Shown one piece after another: positions 1 through 4,671 of a stretch of 11,628 nt of DNA. Origin of the DNA: an uncultured Faecalibacterium sp. (GTDB lineage Bacteria; Bacillota; Clostridia; Oscillospirales; Ruminococcaceae); assembly GCA_934525325.1 (NCBI GenBank), contig CAKSZE010000053.1:1-11628 (forward strand). Reading direction: 5' to 3'. Every line of letters begins with the position of its first letter. The first letter of the stretch is position 1. The translations under genes were made by a program, and so were the position numbers. The notes beneath the pieces were generated by a model. That model was not told the origin of the DNA. It searched no databases and saw only the letters and a list, made by a program, of their open reading frames with translations.

Positions 1-270
1 CCCATGGTCATGCCCAGCGTGACCATCTGCACCTTCCTGACCCTGACCAACAGCTTCAAGCTGTTCGACCAGAACGTGGCCCTGACCGCAGGCGAGCCTG
101 CCAACGCAAGTGAAATGCTGGCACTGAACATCTACAACACCTTCTACGGCCGCTCCGGTGCGCAGTGGAAGGGCATCGGTCAGGCAAAGGCCGTGGTGTT
201 CTTCCTGATCGTTGTGGTCATCTCGCTGATCCAGCTCCGCTTTACCCGCTCTAAGGAGGTGCAGCAGTAA
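1..270 (+). CDS. Sugar ABC transporter permease, MalF type, C-terminal part only
   Basis: This is the end of an inner-membrane permease subunit of a carbohydrate ABC importer. The frame is open from base 1, so the start lies outside the window; about 89 residues are visible. The stretch around SFKLFDQNVALTAGEP, then a variable piece with MLALNIYNTFYG, then a last hydrophobic helix (AVVFFLIVVVISLIQLRF) and a short basic tail is the usual C-terminus of MalF/UgpA-type permeases (family knowledge). Its TAA stop overlaps the ATG of the next permease by one base (TAATG), which indicates translational coupling. With malQ two genes downstream, the substrate is probably maltose, maltodextrin or another alpha-glucan, but substrate specificity cannot be read from this fragment. 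Confidence 0.9.
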   Translation, partial: PMVMPSVTICTFLTLTNSFKLFDQNVALTAGEPANASEMLALNIYNTFYGRSGAQWKGIGQAKAVVFFLIVVVISLIQLRFTRSKEVQQ

Positions 271-1112
271 TGTCGAAACAGAAAAGAACTTGGGACGCCC
301 TCTTTGTTATTATAATGGCGGTGCTGTGCCTGCTGTGGATCTACCCCATTGTGCTGATCTTTCTGAACAGCTTGAAAACCGAGGGCAGCTTTACCACCTC
401 TACGGTGTTCCGCCTGCCTACTGCCGATACGTTTGCCGGTTTCACCAACTACGTTTACGGCATGACCAAGATGAACTTCCTCTCCAGCATGGGTTACAGC
501 CTTCTGATCACCATCAGCAGTGTGGTGCTGATCCTGCTGTGCTGCTCCATGACCGGTTGGTACCTGACCCGTGTAAACAATAAGCTGAGCAAGTTCATGA
601 ACCTGCTGATCGTGTTCTCCATGGTCGTTCCCTTCCAGATGGTCATGTTCACCCTGTCCAAAACTGCTGACCAGCTCAAGCTGAACACCCCTTGGAACAT
701 CTGCATCATCTATCTGGGCTTCGGCGCCGGTCTGGCCGTGTTCATGTTCACCGGCTTTATGAAGAGCGTGCCCATGGAGATTGAGGAAGCCGCCATGATC
801 GACGGCTGCAACCCCATCCAGATCTTCTTCAAGATCGTGTTCCCCATCCTGAAGCCTACCATGATCTCCACCGCTATTCTGGAGACCATGTGGGTGTGGA
901 ACGACTACCTGCTGCCCACGCTGGTGCTGGATATCAAGAAGTACCGCACCATCCCCATGGCCATCCAGTACTTCCGCGGCGGCTACGGCCGTGTGGAACT
1001 GGCTCCCATGATGGCCTGCATCATCATTGCGATCATCCCCATCATTATCCTTTACATGACCTGCCAGAAGTACATCATCGAGGGTGTCGTGGCCGGCGCT
1101 GTAAAGGGCTAA
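270..1112 (+). CDS. Sugar ABC transporter permease, MalG type
   Basis: This is a complete 280-residue partner permease for the subunit upstream; the pair would form the membrane channel of an alpha-glucan importer. Hydrophobic helices lie at about residues 10-32, 74-97, 106-131, 141-164, 196-220 and 245-266, the usual six. The cytoplasmic EAA loop that docks the ATPase is clear (EEAAMIDG at 172-179, followed by the expected IVFPILKP). The C-terminus QKYIIEGVVAGAVKG is typical of MalG-like proteins. The ATG is chosen because AAGGAGGT (253-260) sits nine bases upstream and the start overlaps the previous stop. No ATPase gene is visible; in this family a shared MsmX-type ATPase encoded elsewhere is common. 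The sugar is inferred from the malQ neighbour. Confidence 0.95.
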   Translation: MSKQKRTWDALFVIIMAVLCLLWIYPIVLIFLNSLKTEGSFTTSTVFRLPTADTFAGFTNYVYGMTKMNFLSSMGYSLLITISSVVLILLCCSMTGWYLTRVNNKLSKFMNLLIVFSMVVPFQMVMFTLSKTADQLKLNTPWNICIIYLGFGAGLAVFMFTGFMKSVPMEIEEAAMIDGCNPIQIFFKIVFPILKPTMISTAILETMWVWNDYLLPTLVLDIKKYRTIPMAIQYFRGGYGRVELAPMMACIIIAIIPIIILYMTCQKYIIEGVVAGAVKG

Positions 1113-1125
1113 GGAGGTGCACGGT

Positions 1126-2598
1126 ATGCGTGCAAGCGGCATTTTGATGCCGGTGTTCAGTCTGCCGGGGCCTTTTGGCATCGGTACGCTGGGCAGTGAA
1201 GCGACCGCATTCGTTGATTTTCTGGCCGAGGCAAAGCAGACCTATTGGCAGATCCTGCCCATCGGCCCTACCGGCTATGGCGACAGTCCCTACCAGAGCT
1301 TTTCCGCCTTTGCCGGAAACCCCTACTTTATTGATTTCCGTCTGCTGGCGGCAGACGGCTATCTGGCCGCCGAAGAGATCCCCGCCGCGCAGCCGGTGGA
1401 CACCGTCGACTACGGTGCGCTGTACAACCAGCGCCCGGTGCTGCTGAAAAAGGCTGCTGACCGGCTGCTGGCAGCCCCCTCCCCTGCTTATGAAGATTTC
1501 TGCGCGGCACAGAGCTTCTGGCTGGAGGACTACGCCCTGTTCATGGCGGTAAAGGCCGAGCAGGGACAGGCAGGTCTTTCCGACTGGCCGGACGCCCTGC
1601 GCTGCCGGGAGCCGGAAGCCATTGCCGCCGCAAAGGCACGGCTGGCTGACCAGATCAGCTACCACAAGGCGGTACAGTTCTTCTTCTACACCCAGTGGAA
1701 CGCACTGAAAGCCTATGCCAACCGCAAGGGTGTCCTGCTGGTGGGCGATATCCCCATCTACGTCAGCCCGGATTCCAGCGACCTGTGGACCCACCCGGAG
1801 CTGTTCCAGACCGATGGACAGATGCACCTGACCCATGTGGCAGGCTGTCCGCCGGATGCCTTTGCGGCAGACGGTCAGCTGTGGGGCAACCCGCTGTACG
1901 ACTGGCCTACCCACAAGGCCACCGACTTTGATTGGTGGAAGCGGCGCATGATGCACGCCACCTCCATCTACGATGTGGTGCGCATCGACCACTTCCGCGG
2001 CTTTGAGAGTTACTATTCCATCCCTGCCGGAAGCACCACGGCTGCGGGCGGCCACTGGGAAAAAGGCCCTGACCGGGACTTTATCCACGCCATGCAGCAG
2101 ACGCTGGGCGGCGGCAATATCATCGCCGAGGATCTGGGTTTCCTGACCCCGGAGGTAAAGGCGATGCTGGCCGAAAGCGGTTACCCGGGCATGAAGATCA
2201 TGCAGTTTGCCTTCGACAGCCGGGAGTCGGGCAACTACCTGCCCCATACCTACCCCCGTAACAGCGTAGTGTACACCGGCACCCACGACAATGTGACCAC
2301 CGAAGGCTGGCGCAGCAACGCCAGCGCCGAGGATGTGGCTTATGCCTGCCGGTATCTGCGCTGCACACCGGAGACCCTGACCGAGGGTATGATCTGCGCC
2401 TGCCTTGCCAGCGTTTCGGATACCGCCATCATCCCGCTGGCAGACTGGCTGCATCTGGGCAGCGAGGCCCGCATCAACACCCCCAGCACACAGGGCGCAA
2501 ACTGGCACTGGCGGCTGACCCAGCCCCTGCCCGCTGCATTGGCTGGGCACATCGCCGAGTTGACCACGCTGTATGAGCGCGTGCCGGAAAGGCTGTAA
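1126..2598 (+). CDS. malQ: 4-alpha-glucanotransferase (amylomaltase, GH77)
   Basis: This cytoplasmic enzyme transfers alpha-1,4-glucan segments between maltodextrins, releasing glucose and longer chains for further breakdown. The 490-residue length fits the short bacterial form. The N-terminus (FSLPGPFGIGTLG, then ILPIGPTGYGDSPYQS) is diagnostic. Catalytic residues are visible: nucleophile D288 in VRIDHFRGF, acid/base E335 in IIAEDLGF, and stabiliser D388 in YTGTHDN. The sugar-site stretches GDIPIYVSPDSSDLW and DGQLWGNPLYDW are also present. A GTG at 1117 extends the frame by three codons, but it lies inside the ribosome site AAGGAGG (1111-1117); the ATG at 1126, eight bases further, is the real start. 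The ribosome site overlaps the stop of the permease gene, so malQ is in the same operon and probably acts on the sugar that the permeases import. Confidence 0.97.
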   Translation: MRASGILMPVFSLPGPFGIGTLGSEATAFVDFLAEAKQTYWQILPIGPTGYGDSPYQSFSAFAGNPYFIDFRLLAADGYLAAEEIPAAQPVDTVDYGALYNQRPVLLKKAADRLLAAPSPAYEDFCAAQSFWLEDYALFMAVKAEQGQAGLSDWPDALRCREPEAIAAAKARLADQISYHKAVQFFFYTQWNALKAYANRKGVLLVGDIPIYVSPDSSDLWTHPELFQTDGQMHLTHVAGCPPDAFAADGQLWGNPLYDWPTHKATDFDWWKRRMMHATSIYDVVRIDHFRGFESYYSIPAGSTTAAGGHWEKGPDRDFIHAMQQTLGGGNIIAEDLGFLTPEVKAMLAESGYPGMKIMQFAFDSRESGNYLPHTYPRNSVVYTGTHDNVTTEGWRSNASAEDVAYACRYLRCTPETLTEGMICACLASVSDTAIIPLADWLHLGSEARINTPSTQGANWHWRLTQPLPAALAGHIAELTTLYERVPERL

Positions 2599-2634
2599 CC
2601 CCCCTTTCCGTTCGTCTGGTATCCTGTAAAACAC

Positions 2635-2700
2635 AAGGCATCTGCTTTGCCCGCTGCTGCATCCTGCGCAGCACAGCGGGTACGGGCAGATGCCTTTGTT
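2635..2700 (+). terminator. Rho-independent terminator of the malFG-malQ operon
   Basis: A perfect 11-base inverted repeat (AAGGCATCTGC at 2635-2645 and GCAGATGCCTT at 2686-2696) encloses a second imperfect stem (CCCGCTGCTGC with GCAGCACAGCGGG). It is followed by a T-rich run (TTTGTTGTT). It lies 36 bases after the malQ stop. The run is interrupted, so efficiency is uncertain. The AT-rich stretch from 2701 to 2850 shows no gene or other clear element. Confidence 0.8.
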
Positions 2701-2851
2701 GTTGGCGGGTTTTCAGCACGTTTTTGCTACAACATTTTTTCGCTGTAAAAAAGTAGGCGTTTTGCATGTTTACATCGTATTCAGGTCAATTTTGCAGTAT
2801 TCCGTCACAATATATTCACAAATGTATCATGGTTTTTAAACCCGCGCTCTC

Positions 2852-2880
2852 TTGTCATTTTTGTGCAGATATGCTACAAT
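2852..2880 (+). promoter_or_regulatory. Extended -10 promoter of the leader-peptide gene pair
   Basis: TTGTCA (2852-2857), a 17-base spacer and TACAAT (2875-2880), with TGC directly before the -10 box (extended -10), form a near-consensus housekeeping sigma promoter. The predicted start is near 2887. It leaves a leader of about 50 bases before the first gene. Confidence 0.8.
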
Positions 2881-2893
2881 TCAGTTACTAGAT

Positions 2894-2914
2894 GAACTGC
2901 CCCTTGGGGAGTTC
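2894..2914 (+). promoter_or_regulatory. Hairpin near the 5' end of the peptide-pair transcript
   Basis: GAACT (2894-2898) pairs with AGTTC (2910-2914), and CCCC (2900-2903) pairs with GGGG (2906-2909), with G2899 bulged. The hairpin starts about seven bases after the predicted transcript start and leaves the ribosome site (GAAAGGAG, 2922-2929) free. It could stabilise the mRNA or be part of a regulatory leader; no alternative pairing that hides the ribosome site was evident. Confidence 0.5.
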
Positions 2915-2938
2915 TGTGTACGAAAGGAGTTTTCCATC

Positions 2939-3412
2939 ATGGAACATACATATCAGCGCCCGCTGCAGCTGCCTGCCGGCTACTCTGTGCTCTCTGCCGA
3001 GGAGATGACCTACACCGAGGGCGGTGCCTTTTCCATCAACATCACCCCGCAGCAGGTCATGGCCTTTGGCATCAATGTTACGGTAAATCTGCTGGGTTTG
3101 ATGGGACGCTATGCGTTCCAAAGCACCGTCTCCGGTATGCAGAATGCCCTCAATGACGGTTTGACCGTTGGCGATGCTGTGGGACACTACTGGGGCAAGC
3201 TGAACACATGGAGCAAGGTTGCCACGATCGGTATGGCTGGTCTGGGCGGCTACTACGCTTATTGTCAGGCGCGCAGCATTTATCTCTCCGTCAAGAATAT
3301 CGTGACCGCTTTTAAGAATACGATCAACGAGTATCAAGCTAACAAAAAAGCAGAGCAGGAGGCGGCTGCTGAGCAGCAGAATTGTCTGCCCACTCTGGTA
3401 GCTCTGTGCTGA
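2939..3412 (+). CDS. Unrecognised protein with double-glycine leader, candidate secreted peptide 1
   Basis: I do not recognise a family. The 157-residue product starts at the ATG at 2939, placed nine bases after GAAAGGAG (2922-2929). A TTG-initiated extension from 2852 would begin inside the -35 box and is rejected. Residues 9-29 look like a double-glycine leader: LQLPxxYxxLSxEE then MTYTEGG, with L at -12, S at -11, E at -8, M at -7 and GG at -2/-1, the register expected for C39-peptidase ABC exporters. The -4 position is T rather than the usual hydrophobic residue. The remaining 128 residues have hydrophobic, glycine-rich stretches (about 41-62 and 94-109), a charged helix-like tail rich in K, E and Q (131-147), and cysteines at 109, 149 and 157. 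The next gene carries the same leader. A secreted bacteriocin-like or signalling peptide is inferred; no exporter or immunity gene is in the window. Confidence 0.85.
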   Translation: MEHTYQRPLQLPAGYSVLSAEEMTYTEGGAFSINITPQQVMAFGINVTVNLLGLMGRYAFQSTVSGMQNALNDGLTVGDAVGHYWGKLNTWSKVATIGMAGLGGYYAYCQARSIYLSVKNIVTAFKNTINEYQANKKAEQEAAAEQQNCLPTLVALC

Positions 3413-3446
3413 TTTTCAATCGTTCCGGAAAGGAGTGTTCTTATTT

Positions 3447-3809
3447 ATGAAAAAGCTTCAGCTGCCTTCTTCCTACGCAGCCCTCTCCCCTGAGGAGCAA
3501 CGCGCTGCCTTTGGCGGCGGCGAATTCGGCAATGCTGCCGGCAGCTTTTTTGACAACCTGCACTTCAACGATTTCTTCTGGGATGGTGGGCTGATCTCGT
3601 TTTCCTTTACTTTTGTGCCTATGCTGCTCTTCCGCATGATCAAAGTAGGTGTACAGACCGGCATCAGGCTTTCTCAGCAGATCTCTCGGTTGCTTGGCAT
3701 TACCCGCGAAACTGCATCTGCCACTGCCCTGTATCTTGACAGCGCTCAGCAGAAAGGCAACCGTCCGGCATCCAATTCTCTCCCTCAGCCTTTTTCTCTG
3801 CATCAGTAA
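3447..3809 (+). CDS. Unrecognised protein with double-glycine leader, candidate secreted peptide 2
   Basis: The product has 120 residues and no family I recognise. The ATG at 3447 lies 11 bases after GGAAAGGAG (3427-3435); a GTG at 3435 inside that site is not a plausible start. Residues 4-24 align without gaps to the leader of the upstream gene: LQLP, Y, LS, EE and GG are shared, 11 of 21 positions identical, with L at -12, S at -11 and E at -8. The -7 residue is Q instead of a hydrophobic one, and there are three glycines (23-25). The rest, 96 residues, does not resemble the upstream mature part. It begins with an aromatic, acidic, glycine-rich stretch (26-48), then a membrane-like segment (about 49-69), an amphipathic stretch, and a low-complexity S/P/Q tail. 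It sits 34 bases after its neighbour, certainly in one transcript. Confidence 0.82.
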   Translation: MKKLQLPSSYAALSPEEQRAAFGGGEFGNAAGSFFDNLHFNDFFWDGGLISFSFTFVPMLLFRMIKVGVQTGIRLSQQISRLLGITRETASATALYLDSAQQKGNRPASNSLPQPFSLHQ

Positions 3810-4048
3810 GATCCTGTTCTCCATGAGCAAAACTTGCAGCACGAGGAACTGCTGGCCTGCCACCCGGAGCAGTGGGCGCATTAGCAGGGATCTTGTTCTG
3901 GCTGCTGCCAGTGCTTTCCCGCACTGTGGTCTTGGGCGAGCATCTCAGCGGGGTTCCCGGTAGACCTCTGCGGCTCGTTTTAGCAGATTGAGTTGTGGTT
4001 CGCCGGGGATCTCCGAATGCTCTGGATGCAGATGCATCCAAGGTATTT
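3810..4048 (+). other. Stretch with no supported gene; possible gene remnant
   Basis: About 240 bases follow the second peptide gene without a well-supported gene. The frame of that gene stays open past its TAA for 24 codons to a TAG at 3882-3884 (containing LQHEELLACHPEQW). Another frame, from a GTG at 3872 to TGA at 3989-3991, encodes 39 residues with a membrane-like stretch (ALAGILFWLLPVLSRTVVLG) and no good ribosome site. Together these could be a frameshifted remnant of a small membrane protein, or chance. A 7-bp hairpin (TGGATGC/GCATCCA, 4023-4040) lies just before the first structured RNA element. Confidence 0.3.
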
Positions 4049-4119
4049 ATGCAGAAATGCCCGGGCGTTTAACGCCCTCCTCGGTTTTGAAGACCGTGCC
4101 AGCGCATTTCTGCTTTTTT
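4049..4119 (+). ncRNA. Three-way-junction RNA element with U-tract, copy 1
   Basis: An outer stem GCAGAAATGC/GCATTTCTGC (4051-4060 with 4104-4113, 10 bp, perfect) encloses two hairpins. The first is GGGCGT/ACGCCC (4063-4068 with 4072-4077). The second is CGGTTT/AGACCG with one G-U pair (4082-4087 with 4091-4096). Six Ts follow (4114-4119). It can work as a terminator for the peptide-pair transcript or be the body of a small RNA. No good promoter lies directly upstream; the -10-like TATTTA at 4044 has no matching -35. The next element, 104 bases on, is a homologue. I cannot assign a named RNA family. Confidence 0.6.
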
Positions 4120-4120
4120 A

Positions 4121-4149
4121 TTGCCTTTGGCAGCATCCTGTGCTATGAT
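4121..4149 (+). promoter_or_regulatory. Extended -10 promoter before RNA element copy 2
   Basis: TTGCCT (4121-4126), a 17-base spacer ending in TGC, and TATGAT (4144-4149). The predicted start near 4156 is directly at the base of the second structured element, which would give a transcript of only about 70 bases. The T-tract of element 1 ends two bases before the -35 box. Confidence 0.6.
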
Positions 4150-4152
4150 AAA

Positions 4153-4222
4153 ATGCAGAAAGCAGCTTAGGGGCGTTACTGCCCTGCTCGGTCTTGAATA
4201 CCGAGGTAAGGCTGCTTTTTTT
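4153..4222 (+). ncRNA. Three-way-junction RNA element with U-tract, copy 2
   Basis: This is a homologue of the element at 4049-4119, sharing ATGCAGAAA at its start, GGGCGTT...GCCCT and CTCGGT.TTGAA.ACCG. The outer stem AAAGCAGC/GCTGCTTT (4159-4166 with 4211-4218) is extended by TTA/TAA beyond a bulged G. The inner hairpins are GGGC/GCCC (4171-4174 with 4181-4184) and CTCGGT/ACCGAG (4187-4192 with 4200-4205). Seven Ts follow (4216-4222). The outer-stem sequence differs wholly from copy 1 while pairing is kept, which supports RNA function. With the promoter at 4121 it looks like a stand-alone small RNA unit of about 70 bases. Confidence 0.62.
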
Positions 4223-4224
4223 GC

Positions 4225-4253
4225 TTGCTTTCAACGGCAGACCGTGCTATACT
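4225..4253 (+). promoter_or_regulatory. Extended -10 promoter before the hairpin array
   Basis: TTGCTT (4225-4230), 17 bases ending in TGC, and TATACT (4248-4253). It resembles the promoter at 4121 in both boxes and in flanking bases (GGCAG...GTGCTAT), so the two are duplicated. The predicted start near 4260 coincides with the first unit of the hairpin array. Confidence 0.6.
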
Positions 4254-4260
4254 TTGAGCA

Positions 4261-4599
4261 GTGGCCTCCGACCCTCTGCTCCCCGAATCCTCGGATTCCA
4301 TGTGGGCTTTGCCGGAGGTCTCTTGGAAGTTCTCCGGCAATCTACTCCTTGAATCTTCGGATTCTGCGTGGGTACTACCGGAGAGTTTCTATAAAGTTCT
4401 CCGGCAATCTGCTGGCATCGGTGCTCTCCGCTCCGGTGACGGTTCCACCGGAGAACTTTTATAAAGCCCTCTGGCAATCTACTTCTGGAATCTACGGATT
4501 CTGCACGGGTACCACCGGAGGGTTTCTGTAAAGCCTTCCGGCTGTCTACTCCTTGAATCTTCGGATTCTATGTGGGTATCGCCGGAGGCTTTATTTTTT
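4261..4599 (+). repeat. Five tandem hairpin units, probable structured RNA
   Basis: Five imperfect units with a 67-70 base period. Each has an outer stem enclosing a small hairpin. Outer stems: 4263-4270/4313-4320, 4327-4337/4378-4388, 4394-4404/4448-4458, 4464-4474/4515-4525 and 4531-4542/4581-4591. Units 1, 2, 4 and 5 hold the inner hairpin GAATC-NNCG-GATTC with loops CTCG, TTCG, TACG and TTCG; unit 3 instead has CATCGG/CCGGTG (4416-4421 with 4433-4438). The outer stems vary with pairing kept, for example TT:AA in unit 3 against CC:GG in unit 5. Linkers GGCAATCTACT and GTGGGTA recur. Short open frames across it on both strands merely follow the period. Function unknown: a small RNA, a protein-binding array, or an expanding palindromic element are all possible. 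Confidence 0.75.
4531..4599 (+). terminator. Last array unit acting as terminator
   Basis: AAGCCTTCCGGC (4531-4542) pairs with GCCGGAGGCTT (4581-4591) with one bulged T. It encloses the UUCG hairpin at 4555-4568 and is followed by TTATTTTTT. Only this unit of the five has a T-tract, so it would end + strand transcripts that run through the array. Confidence 0.65.
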
Positions 4600-4604
4600 G
4601 CCGT

Positions 4605-4646
4605 AAAAAACACTCCCGGGCTTTTTATGGAAAGCCCGGGAGTGTT
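4605..4646 (-). terminator. Strong terminator of fprA
   Basis: A perfect 16-bp stem (AACACTCCCGGGCTTT at 4609-4624 with its complement at 4631-4646) has a six-base loop. On the - strand a run of six T (bases 4610-4605) follows the stem. It starts 25 bases after the fprA stop. On the + strand the following bases (TGTTTGCGTT) are only weakly T-rich. Confidence 0.92.
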
Positions 4647-4671
4647 TGCGTTCAACTGATTTTATATCGTG

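Noticed and set aside
1075..2634. A 519-codon open frame on the - strand across malQ
   Set aside because: Antisense shadow of malQ, whose catalytic residues are all present on the + strand.
2701..2850. AT-rich stretch examined as possible origin, attachment site or riboswitch
   Set aside because: No repeated boxes, no convincing stems and no tRNA or integrase nearby; only low-complexity A/T runs.
2852..2938. N-terminal extension of the first peptide from a TTG
   Set aside because: It would start inside the -35 box; a proper ribosome site and ATG at 2939 give the leader that aligns with the second peptide.
3700..4041. A 113-codon open frame on the - strand over the end of the second peptide gene
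   Set aside because: Arginine/serine/proline-rich translation without domain, overlapping a better supported gene with a clear leader.
4121..4531. Open frames of 136 and 67 codons (+) and 76 codons (-) across the hairpin array
   Set aside because: They follow the repeat period, have no ribosome sites, and unit lengths (67 and 70) are not all multiples of three, so the reading frame shifts from unit to unit; RNA pairing explains the repeats better.
4261..4599. Considered a CRISPR array
   Set aside because: Units are imperfect, there are no unique spacers of constant length, similarity extends over the whole unit, and no cas genes are present.
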